Of a DNA stretch of 64,000 nucleotides, positions 35,450 through 45,110 are shown in pieces (the stretch's first letter is position 1; each line of letters opens with the position of its first letter). A model generated the notes under the pieces. That model had not been told where the DNA came from and did no database searches. It saw nothing but the letters and a program-made list of their open reading frames with translations. The DNA comes from Polyangiaceae bacterium (lineage in GTDB: Bacteria > Myxococcota_A > Polyangia > Polyangiales > Polyangiaceae). The position numbers were made by a program, and so were the translations under genes. The stretch covers positions 1-64,000 of the forward strand of contig JAQSWN010000001.1 in NCBI GenBank assembly GCA_029266615.1. Reading direction: 5' to 3'.

Positions 35450-37123
35450 TCACTCGAAGCGCGCGGTAGCCATCGAACGAGGAGGCAGCGAAATCGTGCC
35501 GCCACTCGGCAGCGTGCCCAGATCCGCCATGCGCTCTTGGCCGCCGAAGACAGTGCGGCTGAGCGAGAAAGAGCGACGTTCACCCACGTCCAGCCCGACC
35601 GACTGCGTCACGAACCCGGAGTTGATGAGTATGACGGTGAGGGCGTCGCTGTCGGGCGAGCGCCAGGCGGACACGAGCACGCTCGGATCGTTCGAGCTCG
35701 CTCCCACTCGTGTGTAACCTGGCTCCGTGTCTTTGGCATAGTGGCGCATGGCGAAGTAAGGCTCTTGGAGGACGAACTCGCCGTTTTCCAAGCCGATGAG
35801 CGCGGTGGGATTGGTGGCGGGGCCCGAGCGCGGTCCGACCAGAGCCGTCTGCAGGTACATCGCGGCGCCTTCGCTCACCAGCGAGTGGTGGATGAGGAGC
35901 GCAGTGTCGAAGCCGTCCGCCTGCATCTCCGTTTGAAAGATGGGCAGGGCCATGCTGGCTTGCAGCTTACCCAGCGCGGTGAGGCGCGCGACGTCCAGAT
36001 TCGTCGCGTCGGAGCCGTACATGTGATGCGCGATGGCGTCGACCCGCGAGGTGTCCAGAGCCTCGAAGTAGCGCTCGGCACCGTGCACACCCACGAGATC
36101 TGGAGCGAGCAGTTTTGGCACCGTCGGCAAGCCGGCGAGCCCTGCGAGCACGGCGTCCAGCGCCTCCGCGTAGCCGGGGTACCGGACGGGAGTGGTCACC
36201 CCACCGACGCTCACGTTCTCGGTGCCCTCCGACGGTAGGAATTTGCACGCTTCCGCCGCGGCGCCGGCCACGGGCGCCCAGTCCGGATTGTTTTGAATGC
36301 CGATATAGTCCGGCACCAAATCGACCTTCGCGTAGGCCGCGAGGGTGCTGCGCCAGTGTTCGGCGAAGCCCGCGTAGTCGAAGGCTCCGCCGGGCAGTAG
36401 CGACAGCGTGCAGTTCGAAGGCCCGTTGCCGCAAAAGGTGGCGCCATTCTGCTTCAGACTGGCCGGCGGGCTCCAAGAGCTCAGGAGCACGAGCGGTTTT
36501 CGCCCCAAGCGGCTGGTTGCCGCGGCCACGAGCGACTGCGCTTGCGCGAGCTGAGCGTCGCTCACCTCCCCGTAGCGGTTGCGGATGCGCAAGACGTCCA
36601 GCCCCAGGCCGTCGAACATCGCGGCGTCCAGGTCCGCGCGATCCGTGAGCGACGCCAGCTCGTCTTCCGCGTAGCCGACGGTCGCGCCGAAGCCGACGAG
36701 CGTCTGCAATTGCGTTTCCGGGCTCACCGCGACCTCCACGGTGGGCGCCGCCTGGGGCACGCAAGCGCCCGCGGTGCACGTGAAACCCGGACCGCACTCG
36801 GACGGCCCACAGCTTGGTAAACACATGCCCCCTCCCGGCGGCGCGGCTCCCGCGCAGGCGGCGACGGCGGTCGCTCCGTCCGAGGTGAAGCAGGTAGAGC
36901 CGGGCACGCCGCTGCAGTCCGACGCGCTCGCGCAGGAACGAGAGCATATGCCGCAGACGCAGCTGAGGTCGCCGCAGTCTGCGTCGCTACCGCACGTTTT
37001 AAGCCAGTTGGTGTGGCTGTCACCTTGAGGCCCGGGGTTCGAGTCCGGGTTGCAGGCCGTAACGGCGACTAGCCCCAGCGTGACCAACAAGCCGCTCGCA
37101 AGCGCTGAACGCAACACCTTCAT
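35450..37123 (-). CDS. GH30-like (glucosylceramidase-type) glycoside hydrolase lipoprotein with Cys-rich N-terminus
   Basis: VTACNPD lipobox; QTLVGFGATVGYAEDELASL; GLDVLRIRNRYGE; YIGIQNNPDWAP; LPIFQTEMQ. Confidence 0.75.
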   Translation of the reverse strand: MKVLRSALASGLLVTLGLVAVTACNPDSNPGPQGDSHTNWLKTCGSDADCGDLSCVCGICSRSCASASDCSGVPGSTCFTSDGATAVAACAGAAPPGGGMCLPSCGPSECGPGFTCTAGACVPQAAPTVEVAVSPETQLQTLVGFGATVGYAEDELASLTDRADLDAAMFDGLGLDVLRIRNRYGEVSDAQLAQAQSLVAAATSRLGRKPLVLLSSWSPPASLKQNGATFCGNGPSNCTLSLLPGGAFDYAGFAEHWRSTLAAYAKVDLVPDYIGIQNNPDWAPVAGAAAEACKFLPSEGTENVSVGGVTTPVRYPGYAEALDAVLAGLAGLPTVPKLLAPDLVGVHGAERYFEALDTSRVDAIAHHMYGSDATNLDVARLTALGKLQASMALPIFQTEMQADGFDTALLIHHSLVSEGAAMYLQTALVGPRSGPATNPTALIGLENGEFVLQEPYFAMRHYAKDTEPGYTRVGASSNDPSVLVSAWRSPDSDALTVILINSGFVTQSVGLDVGERRSFSLSRTVFGGQERMADLGTLPSGGTISLPPRSMATARFE

Positions 37124-38115
37124 GGCTCATCCCCTTCGGTGACCAAATACTGACCGCAGTAGACCGTGACTCTGTAAGTTTGTGCGGGCCGGTTTTCGCG
37201 ATTGTACTCCGCGACCTCGTTCCAGAGTGGGACGACCTGCTCGCGCAGCGCCGCCAGCAGACGCCGCACCTCCTTCTCGCGGGGGTGCCCCGGCCACAGA
37301 TCGAACGACCACGTCGTGCCGCCGACCTCATCTGCGGCGGCCGCGACGTGCTTACCACTGACGAGCTTCGCGGCAAGCGCGCTCAGCACCGCGCGGTGGT
37401 GATCGATCACGGCCGCTTCCCAGCCCGCCGCCTCGCCGACCGGAATCAAGCACTGCTCCGTAGTGCAATACGTGCCGTCCGGTCGTTCCTCGATGCGAAT
37501 GCGCTCTTCACGCGCGAGGCGTTGCAGCGCGGCCTCCAGCGCGGCCTCGGGCAGCGGCAAGATCTCCGCCAAGCGAGCCTTCGGCATGGGGCTAGCCCGG
37601 TAGACGTGCACCCAAACGAGGGCCGCGTTCGTCGCCTCCGCGTCCGTGCTCGCAGCCGTACCGAGCTGCTCGAGCTCTTCGGCGGTGGCCAAACGATAGC
37701 TGGTTTCTTGTCCGCGCCCGCTGCGGCACACGAGCCCGCTCTCCACCAAATCGCTCAAGATGCTGCGCACCTTCAGCTCTTCGTCGTGGTCGAAATGCTC
37801 GAGGACCTCGGCGCGTGTCGCGCTCGCGCGCTCTTCCAAGAACGAGTGCACCGCGCTCCACAACGTCACCCCGCGCCGCGTCGCGGACTCGCTGAGGCGC
37901 TGCACCTTCTGCTGGTACGAGCGAAGCGCGATGCCGAACATGTCCGCGATCACCTTCTTGCCGACGCCCTGCGACTCCAGCTCGCGCACCAATCCCATGA
38001 ACACTTCGTCGGCGACGTGGGACAGGGGGGAGCGGGTACCATCCGCGGTGGAGAGCTGAGCGATCAGCACCATGGTTTGACGAACAACCGCGTCGATCAG
38101 GATTTGGGCGTTCAT
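37120..38115 (-). CDS. Putative winged-helix/HTH regulatory protein
   Basis: GVGKKVIADMFGIALRSYQQKVQRLSES HTH-like; second wHTH-like segment KVRSILSDLVESGLVCRSGRGQETSYRL; overlaps GH30 start by 4 nt. Confidence 0.65.
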   Translation of the reverse strand: MNAQILIDAVVRQTMVLIAQLSTADGTRSPLSHVADEVFMGLVRELESQGVGKKVIADMFGIALRSYQQKVQRLSESATRRGVTLWSAVHSFLEERASATRAEVLEHFDHDEELKVRSILSDLVESGLVCRSGRGQETSYRLATAEELEQLGTAASTDAEATNAALVWVHVYRASPMPKARLAEILPLPEAALEAALQRLAREERIRIEERPDGTYCTTEQCLIPVGEAAGWEAAVIDHHRAVLSALAAKLVSGKHVAAAADEVGGTTWSFDLWPGHPREKEVRRLLAALREQVVPLWNEVAEYNRENRPAQTYRVTVYCGQYLVTEGDEP

Positions 38116-38422
38116 GAAGGCTTGGCCGGACAGCGTATTTAGGACTCAGCTCAAGAGCTGGGGCCAGACCAATCAGCGTAAGTGTGCCCGCTTGGTGCAG
38201 GTGAGGATTTCCTCACCTTGCGTCTGGAAACGTGCAGTAGGAGGGCGAGCGCGCGCGGGAGCTTCGAGGGCGCGTCGCAGAAGACGGGGAAGCCTTCGAC
38301 GTCGCCCGTGGTTCCGAGTCTCACCCTGGCCTGCACGGGGGCGCAGGTAGGGCGCACGGCTACGCGCCGCGCCTCCTCCGAGCGCTCGAGAGGGACGGCG
38401 CGCCCCGGGAGCAGGGGCGCCA

Positions 38423-39421
38423 TCAATGCAGGTACTTGGAGATGCTCGCATACCAGCTCTCCGCCATACGCGCGTATCCCGCGTCGTTCGGGTGGACGCC
38501 GTCTGCCAGCTCACTGGTGGGGAAGCCCTTGAACTGGTCGACGAACAGGACGTGCTTGCCTTGCTCGGCGCGCGCGTCCACCACCCCCGGCACGCCCGCA
38601 TTGTAGGTGCTGACTTGGCTCGCGGAGCCGGGGAACGGGATGATGTTGGCGACCACGAGGAGCGCGTCGGGCAAGGTTTGCACAATCTGGTCGATGAGCG
38701 CACCCAGGCGCTCCTCGGCGCCGCTCGCGCCCTGGTACATGTCGTTGGTCCCGATGTGCAGGAGCACGATGTGCGGATTGACGCCCAAGGCGGGGGTCGG
38801 GACGATGCCGTCGACCTGCGAGATGGTCCAGCCGCTGTGTCCCTCGTGAGCGCGCGGGAACGGCGTGCCGGCGACCATCTGCGGCCCGTTCATCGAACCG
38901 CCCACGAACGTGATGTTCTTGCCCGCTTCGCGCGCCAGCTCGAACAGGTGAATGCGGTAGCCGCCGGCCACGGTCAGGCCGTCGGTAATGGAATCTCCGA
39001 GCGGCAAGATCTTGCACACGCCGCTCGCAGGACAGGGTGCGAAGCCCGCGCCCACGCCGCCGCCGCCGGAGGTGCTGCTCCCGGCTGCATCCGACGCGCC
39101 GCCGACGCCGCCCGTTGCGCCATTGCCGCCGGTCCCGCCGCCAGCCGCGGCCGGGGCGCCTCCGCTGGCCGTGCCGGCGCTCTGGCCGCCCACGGCAGCG
39201 CCGCCCCCGGCCATGCCGGCGCTGCGACCGCCGCTCGCCCCGCCACCGCTTCCACCCGGGGGCATCCCGGCGGCTCCGCTCGTCCCTCCGGCGCCCGCCT
39301 GCCCGCCGGAACCGCTCGGCGGCTCCATCTGCGCGTCGCTACACCCCTGGCATGCGACCAGCGCACATGCCGCAAGCAGTCGCTTTCGATGCAGGTTCCC
39401 TAGGCGCCGCGCGCGAGCCAT
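38423..39421 (-). CDS. SGNH/GDSL-family hydrolase lipoprotein with Gly/Ala linker
   Basis: VACQGCSD lipobox; LPLGDSITDGL, EGHSGWTI, LLHIGTNDMYQG, LADGVHPNDAGYARMA. Confidence 0.92.
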   Translation of the reverse strand: MARARRLGNLHRKRLLAACALVACQGCSDAQMEPPSGSGGQAGAGGTSGAAGMPPGGSGGGASGGRSAGMAGGGAAVGGQSAGTASGGAPAAAGGGTGGNGATGGVGGASDAAGSSTSGGGGVGAGFAPCPASGVCKILPLGDSITDGLTVAGGYRIHLFELAREAGKNITFVGGSMNGPQMVAGTPFPRAHEGHSGWTISQVDGIVPTPALGVNPHIVLLHIGTNDMYQGASGAEERLGALIDQIVQTLPDALLVVANIIPFPGSASQVSTYNAGVPGVVDARAEQGKHVLFVDQFKGFPTSELADGVHPNDAGYARMAESWYASISKYLH

Positions 39422-39601
39422 GCCCCAGCCGATAACCCTCAGGAGCTAGAGCGATAAGACGAGGAATACCTCGCCAGTTCTGCGCAAAATTCGCGTACGA
39501 AAGGCCCACACCTAGACTACAACCTTCGCGTCACGCTCCAATCCAGTGAATTGCGTCAGCGGCGTGATCAGCTGGCGGAGGGTCGGGAATTCATCTGGAC
39601 G

Positions 39602-41326
39602 ATGCAGGAGCGTGGGTGTCGCTCGTTCTGGATTGCCGACCGCGGCCTACTCGCCACGGGCCTGCTTGCGGCGCTGGCGAGTCTAGCCGGTTGCACGGGA
39701 AAAGTGGGAGACGGTCCGATGGAAGGGATCGACCTCGGGGGGAGCTCGAGCTCCGGGACGGGTGCGGGCTCGGGCGTCGGTGGTAGCGCGGACAACCCGA
39801 CCGGCGGCTCCGGTTCGACCGTCGCGCGGGGCATCGATCTGCCAGGCGAGCCGAAGTTCTTCCGCTTCGTCCGTCTGACGAACAGCCAATGGGCTCGAAG
39901 CGTCCAGGACGTCTTGAAGCTGGCCGCGCCCTCAGGCTTGGAGGTCACCTTCCAAGGCGCGGTCTCCGGCACGACTGACTTTCGGAACAACGAGCTCTTG
40001 CTGGACGTGAACCAGCGGGGGTGGGCGGACTACCAAGCTGCCTCGGAAAAGCTGGCCGAACAGGTCACCGCGTCGAACGCTGCCCTCACCGCCGTGTACT
40101 CAGGGACGGACGCGGCCGGTTTCATTCAAAGCGTCGGGCGTCGCGCTTACCGCCGCCCGCTGACGGCGGCCGAGCTGACCAGCTATCAAACCCTCTTCGA
40201 CGCCGGGAGCGCGATGGAGGGCATCAAGAGCCCCTTCGCCAAAGGGGCGGCGTTGGTCATCCGCGCTCTCCTGCAATCGCCGCACTTCCTCTACCGAACG
40301 GAGCTCGGTGAGCGCCACGCTCCGCTCAACGGGTACGAAGTGACAGCCAAGCTCTCGCTGTGGTTGCGCGACACGACGCCGAGCGAGGCGCTCTTGGACC
40401 GCGCCGGGGAGCTCACCACGCCGGACGCAATCGCGGGCCGAGCCAGCGAGATGCTGGAAGAGCCTACGGCGGTCGCGGTCATGCGCGAGTTTCACCGCGA
40501 GCTTTTGCATTTCGACCGCTACGCGCAAATCAGCAAGCTCGGCGTCCCCGGGTACACGGAGTCGCTCAACGCGGAGTACCAGGAGAGCTCGTATTTGTTC
40601 TTCGACCGCATCTTCAGCCAGGGCCAAGGGCTCCGGGACGTCTTGACCAGCACCAAAGGCTTCGTCGGTCCCGGCATGGCCAAGCTTTACGGCGTGCCTC
40701 CAAGCGGCAGCGGCTTCGTCGAGCAAGACCTCGGACCGACGCGCGCGGGATTCTTCTCTCAGCTCCCTTATTTGACGCTCAACGCGCTCAACGACGAGGC
40801 CGACTCGATCCACCGGGGTGTGAGCATCAACCTGGACGTGCTGTGTGCGCCGCTCGGCCCGCCAGTGGCGATGCTGCCCCCCGTCCCCGAGCTGAAGCCC
40901 GGGCAGACCAACCGCGAGCGCATCACCACGCTGACCTCGGGCTGCGGCGGAGTGTGCCATAACGAGCTCATCAACCCCGTGGGGTTCGCGTTCGAGCACT
41001 TCGACGGGATGGGCCAGTATCGCGAAACGGAAGGCGAACGCCTCACCATCGACAGCAGCGGCTCTTACACCTTCAGCGAAGGCAAGAAAGACTTCCAGAA
41101 CGCAGCCGAGCTGATGCAAGCCGTCGCCGAGAGCGATCAGGCGCACCTCTGCTACTCGAAGAAGCTCGCGAGCTTCGGCCTGCAGCGCGACGTGGTCGCG
41201 GCCGACATGCCGTGGCTCAGCAAGCTGTCGGAAGTGAGCAAGAGCCCGGGGAGCTCGGTGAAGAAAGTCATGGTGGAGCTAGCAAGAAGCGACGCGTTTC
41301 GCGCGCACGCCGGAGGTTCGCAGTGA
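39602..41326 (+). CDS. DUF1592/DUF1588/DUF1585-type lipoprotein
   Basis: SLAGCTGK lipobox; FRFVRLTNSQWARSVQDVL; GRRAYRRPLTAAEL; CGGVCHNELINPVGFAFEHFDGMGQYRETE. Confidence 0.88.
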   Translation: MQERGCRSFWIADRGLLATGLLAALASLAGCTGKVGDGPMEGIDLGGSSSSGTGAGSGVGGSADNPTGGSGSTVARGIDLPGEPKFFRFVRLTNSQWARSVQDVLKLAAPSGLEVTFQGAVSGTTDFRNNELLLDVNQRGWADYQAASEKLAEQVTASNAALTAVYSGTDAAGFIQSVGRRAYRRPLTAAELTSYQTLFDAGSAMEGIKSPFAKGAALVIRALLQSPHFLYRTELGERHAPLNGYEVTAKLSLWLRDTTPSEALLDRAGELTTPDAIAGRASEMLEEPTAVAVMREFHRELLHFDRYAQISKLGVPGYTESLNAEYQESSYLFFDRIFSQGQGLRDVLTSTKGFVGPGMAKLYGVPPSGSGFVEQDLGPTRAGFFSQLPYLTLNALNDEADSIHRGVSINLDVLCAPLGPPVAMLPPVPELKPGQTNRERITTLTSGCGGVCHNELINPVGFAFEHFDGMGQYRETEGERLTIDSSGSYTFSEGKKDFQNAAELMQAVAESDQAHLCYSKKLASFGLQRDVVAADMPWLSKLSEVSKSPGSSVKKVMVELARSDAFRAHAGGSQ

Positions 41327-42768
41327 GTCACGAGCATTCCGCACCGCTGGGTAACTCTTTCGCAGCGCTGGGCTTGCCGCCTCGCCGCACCGTGAACCGC
41401 CGCGCCTTCTTGCGCGCGGGCGCAGTCGCGGTCGGCCTGCCCTTCTTGGAGGGCTTACCCGCACGCTCCGCGTGGGCTGCCGACAGCACGCCCGTGTTCA
41501 GCTTGTTCATCGTCGCGGCCTGCGGCGTGGTGGGCAGCAAGTTCTTTCCGAGCGCAACCGGCGCGCTGACCGCGAGCGGGCTTGCGGGGCAAACCGGGAA
41601 GGCGACGAGCGTGCTCTCACCCCACGCGGAGAACCTGCTTTTCGTTCGCGGCATCAATTTCCCGATGAACGGCGCCACCAACTGCGGGCACGCGCAGGGC
41701 CTCTGTCAGGCGCTCACCGCCGCTCCCGCTGGCGACGGCGGTAAAACCGCCTACTCGCAAGGCATCTCCGCGGACATGGTGATCGCCAAGGCCGTCAATG
41801 ACTCGGGAGTGGATCCGCTCACCCTCTACGCCGGCAACCGCATGAACGGCTACATCGCCGAGCGCATCTCCTTCAAGGGCGCGGGCGCGGGGCAAGTTCG
41901 CTCTGCCGACGACAACCCGTATACCCTGTACTCGAAGCTCATCGGCCTCACTGGCGGCGGCACGAGCACGCCGGGCGAGCCCGTGCCAGCCGAGCTCTTG
42001 GCCAGCCGCAAGAGCGTGAACGACCTCGTGCGCGGCGAGCTCAAGAGCCTGATGGGCCTGCCCGCGCTCAGCCAGGACGACAAGCTGCGCCTCGAGCAGC
42101 ACTTCGACGCCATCCGGGACACGGAGGTCACGATGGGCGAGATGGCCGCGGCATGCAGCCAAGACGGACTCTCCGCGACCCAAATCGAGGCCCTCAAGAC
42201 GGGCCTGGCGTTCAAGACCGACGGCATGATCGAAGACGTCGCCAAGCTGCACTTGGAGCTCGTCGCCCTGGCCTTCGCTTGCAACTACAACCGCGTCGCG
42301 ACCATTCAGCACGGTGACGGCACGGATCAGACCAAGTACGGTGTCCCTTCCAACGCCACCCTGGGTTGGCCCTTTCACCACCTCAGCCACCGCGTGCAGT
42401 CCGATGGCGACGTCGGCTCCAACAGCACCGCCGAGCAAGCTCACGCCGAAATCGACGTCTTGCGCATGAAAACCTTGCTCCACGGGCTCGATCAGTTCAA
42501 GGCGCGCGGCCTGCTCGACAAGTCTTTCGTGATGTGGACGAACCACGTCGCCGACGGTCCGTCACACAGCTTCAAGAACGTGCCAACGATCATCGCCGGC
42601 AACGGCGGCGGCTACCTGAAGCAGGGCGCGTACGTGGACGCCGGCAACGTCACGAACAACCGGCTGTTCAACACGCTCATCGCCGCGGCCGTGCGTGACA
42701 AGTCCGAGTGGACGCAGAACTTCGGCAAGGGCAGCGGCTCCGGCGGTATCGAAGCGCTCGAGGTGTGA
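41323..42768 (+). CDS. DUF1552 protein with twin-arginine-like signal
   Basis: GTG start overlaps upstream TGA; NRRAFLRAGAVAVGLPFLEGL; LFVRGINFPMNGATNCGHAQG; ATIQHGDGTDQTKY. Confidence 0.85.
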   Translation: MSHEHSAPLGNSFAALGLPPRRTVNRRAFLRAGAVAVGLPFLEGLPARSAWAADSTPVFSLFIVAACGVVGSKFFPSATGALTASGLAGQTGKATSVLSPHAENLLFVRGINFPMNGATNCGHAQGLCQALTAAPAGDGGKTAYSQGISADMVIAKAVNDSGVDPLTLYAGNRMNGYIAERISFKGAGAGQVRSADDNPYTLYSKLIGLTGGGTSTPGEPVPAELLASRKSVNDLVRGELKSLMGLPALSQDDKLRLEQHFDAIRDTEVTMGEMAAACSQDGLSATQIEALKTGLAFKTDGMIEDVAKLHLELVALAFACNYNRVATIQHGDGTDQTKYGVPSNATLGWPFHHLSHRVQSDGDVGSNSTAEQAHAEIDVLRMKTLLHGLDQFKARGLLDKSFVMWTNHVADGPSHSFKNVPTIIAGNGGGYLKQGAYVDAGNVTNNRLFNTLIAAAVRDKSEWTQNFGKGSGSGGIEALEV

Positions 42769-42777
42769 CGCGGCCAC

Positions 42778-43296
42778 TCAGAACAGGAGCGCTTCGCCTT
42801 CGGGGAGCGCCGCTTCCAGGTTCCCGCTGGGCGTCGTCGGGAGCTCGAAGCCTTCCAGGTACTCGCATTCGACCCACACGCAGACCAGCCCGCTTCCGGC
42901 TTGAAAGACCTGGGTAGCGGCGGGAGTGCGGCAGGTGAGGTCCAAGTTCTTGCCGCTGATCGCGGCCGGGGTCGCGAGCATCACCTCCGCGCCCAGCGCC
43001 AGGAGGCGGTTTTTGACCCGCCCCATGAGCTGGTTGGATAGCTCTCGGATCCAGTCCTGGTGCGACTCCGCGTCTCCCGGGTGAGTCCGCTCCAGCGGCT
43101 CCGCCGTGCTGACGAGCACCAGCGCACCCCTCACCTGGCGCCCTCCGAAGCCCATCACGCTACAGTAGAGGAAGTTGTCGCCCGGAGCCAACAGCGCGCT
43201 CGACGCACAGTCCAGCGTCAACCCGTAGGCGGAGAAGAGCTCCTGACAGCAGTCGGAGGCCAAGTCATCGAGGGGAGAGTTGTTCGGTTTTCGCAT
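42778..43296 (-). CDS. CheX/CheC-type chemotaxis phosphatase-like protein
   Basis: DWIRELSNQLMGRVKNRLLALGAEVMLATP = Dx3Ex2Nx21P pattern. Confidence 0.75.
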   Translation of the reverse strand: MRKPNNSPLDDLASDCCQELFSAYGLTLDCASSALLAPGDNFLYCSVMGFGGRQVRGALVLVSTAEPLERTHPGDAESHQDWIRELSNQLMGRVKNRLLALGAEVMLATPAAISGKNLDLTCRTPAATQVFQAGSGLVCVWVECEYLEGFELPTTPSGNLEAALPEGEALLF

Positions 43297-43304
43297 GGGG
43301 CAAT

Positions 43305-43673
43305 TCAGGCCGTGAGCTTACGGAGGGTCGCGACGAGAGTCGCGGGCTTGAACGGTTTGACCAGCCAGCCCCGAGCTCCCGCGGCCTTGGCCCGCTGCAT
43401 GAGCGCGGGCTGTCCTTCTGTCGTGAGCATGACAACCGGCAGTCCCGGGACCTTGCCTTGCGCACTGAGCGTCTCCAATAGCTGAAGCCCTCCGAGCCGC
43501 GGCATGTTGACGTCGCACACCACCGCCGCCAAGTCTTGGCGCGCCGCGATGGCGTCCAGCCCCTCGATACCGTCCGCGGCCTCGACGATTTCGAAGCCGG
43601 TGTCGGCCAAAGCGGCGCGCACTTGCTGCCGAACGGTCGCCGAGTCGTCGACGACCAGAATCTTCTTGTCCAA
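43305..43673 (-). CDS. CheY-like response regulator
   Basis: TTG start; KKILVVDDSATVRQQVRAAL...AVVCDVNMPRLGGLQLL...VVMLTTEG...GWLVKPF. Confidence 0.9.
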   Translation of the reverse strand: MDKKILVVDDSATVRQQVRAALADTGFEIVEAADGIEGLDAIAARQDLAAVVCDVNMPRLGGLQLLETLSAQGKVPGLPVVMLTTEGQPALMQRAKAAGARGWLVKPFKPATLVATLRKLTA

Positions 43674-43927
43674 GGCGTTGTCTCCCTCCGCCGAACAACG
43701 CTCGCTGCGCCTACGCCTTAAGAGCGAACCATTCACGCACGCCGCGAAGCTCACCGCCGAAATCGCTAATATTACCGAGCACTTGAGCAACTTCACACCG
43801 ACGCCCCTCCCGCGTTGAGACGGCTAAAGCAATTTCGGGAAGGGCCGTTCTCGTCCAAAGGGATCGAAGCGCTCGGCCTGCTGAGGGCTTCGACCGCGCG
43901 GCGATCGCTGGAGGCAGCACGCGAGAG

Positions 43928-45106
43928 TTGGCAACGCCCATGGTAGCAGTGAGCCGTCCCCGAGTGGTTTGCGTCGACGACGAGCCGCACGTCGTCGGCG
44001 GTCTCGCTCTTCATCTGCGCCGCCGCTACGACGTGGAGCTCGCTACGAGCGCCCAAGCCGGGCTGGAGCTGCTCGACCGCATGCCGCCCGCGGCCGTGGT
44101 CATCTCCGACATGCGGATGCCAGGCATGAACGGCGGCGAGTTTCTAGCACGCGCCAGCGCGGCGCACCCCGAGACGACGCGAGTGTTGCTCACCGGCTAC
44201 GCCGAGCTCGACGCCGCCACGCGCGCCATCAACGAGGGGCGCGTGTTCCGGTTCCTGGTCAAGCCGTGCCCGCCGCCCGAGCTGCTGCGCACGGTGGAGG
44301 CCGCGGCCGAGCTGCACCGCGTGCTCGTAGCCGAGAGGGAGCTGATGGAAAAGACCGTGCGCGGCAGCGTGCAAGTGCTGTCCGACGTGCTCTTCGTCAC
44401 TCAACCTGCAGCGTTCGGGCGCGCTCATCGCGTCAGGCATCTCGTCGACCAGCTCCTCGTCAAGCTCGGGGAGCGGCCCTGCTGGCAGCTCGAAATTGCG
44501 GCTCTACTGTCGCAACTGTTCAGCATCGCGCTTCCCCCCGAGACGGTGGAGAAGCTGTATTACGGCGCGCCGCTGAGCAGCGCGGAGCGGGCGATGGTGG
44601 AGCGAGCGCCGGAGGTCACGCAGCAGCTGCTCGGGCACATTCCGAGATTGGACATCGTGCGGCGCATGCTCGCCGGTCATCATTTTCGGGCGGACGCGCA
44701 CCGTGCCGCGTCCAATGACGTCGATCCGGAAGAGCAGCTGGTTCGTCACGGAGCGCAGCTGCTCAAGGGCGCCGCCGAGCTCGACGTCCTGGAGGCGCAG
44801 GGCATGAGCGGCACCGGCATCGCTGCGGCGCTCAGGGCCCGGGCGCAAGACTACGAGCCGAACGTCCTCGCCGCGCTGCTCGGCGTGTGCGCTGAGCGGC
44901 CCGAGCCAGAGTCCATCCGTGAGGTACCGCTCAGCGGTCTGGAGCCAGGCATGGTGCTCGCCGCGGACGTCAAAACGACGAGCGGGGCGCTCTTTGCGGC
45001 GCGAGGCTGCGAGGTGACGGTGAGCCTGCTGGAGCGGGCAGGCAACTTCGGCGCGGGCGCGCTGAAAGAGCCGCTGAAGGTCCTCCCGCCCAAAGCCGTC
45101 GCTTGA
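43928..45106 (+). CDS. Response regulator with degenerate HD-GYP-like C-terminal domain
   Basis: RVVCVDDEPHVVGGL...VVISDMRMPGMNGGEFL...RFLVKPC; HRVRHLVDQLLVKLGERPCWQLEIAALLSQLFSIALPPETVEKLYYGAPLSSAE. Confidence 0.85.
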   Translation: MATPMVAVSRPRVVCVDDEPHVVGGLALHLRRRYDVELATSAQAGLELLDRMPPAAVVISDMRMPGMNGGEFLARASAAHPETTRVLLTGYAELDAATRAINEGRVFRFLVKPCPPPELLRTVEAAAELHRVLVAERELMEKTVRGSVQVLSDVLFVTQPAAFGRAHRVRHLVDQLLVKLGERPCWQLEIAALLSQLFSIALPPETVEKLYYGAPLSSAERAMVERAPEVTQQLLGHIPRLDIVRRMLAGHHFRADAHRAASNDVDPEEQLVRHGAQLLKGAAELDVLEAQGMSGTGIAAALRARAQDYEPNVLAALLGVCAERPEPESIREVPLSGLEPGMVLAADVKTTSGALFAARGCEVTVSLLERAGNFGAGALKEPLKVLPPKAVA

Positions 45107-45110
45107 AGGC

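Noticed and set aside
37036-37055. tRNA T-arm-like string CCCGGGGTTCGAGTCCGGG
   Set aside because: Lies inside the coding N-terminus of the GH30-like protein; no acceptor, D or anticodon arms around it
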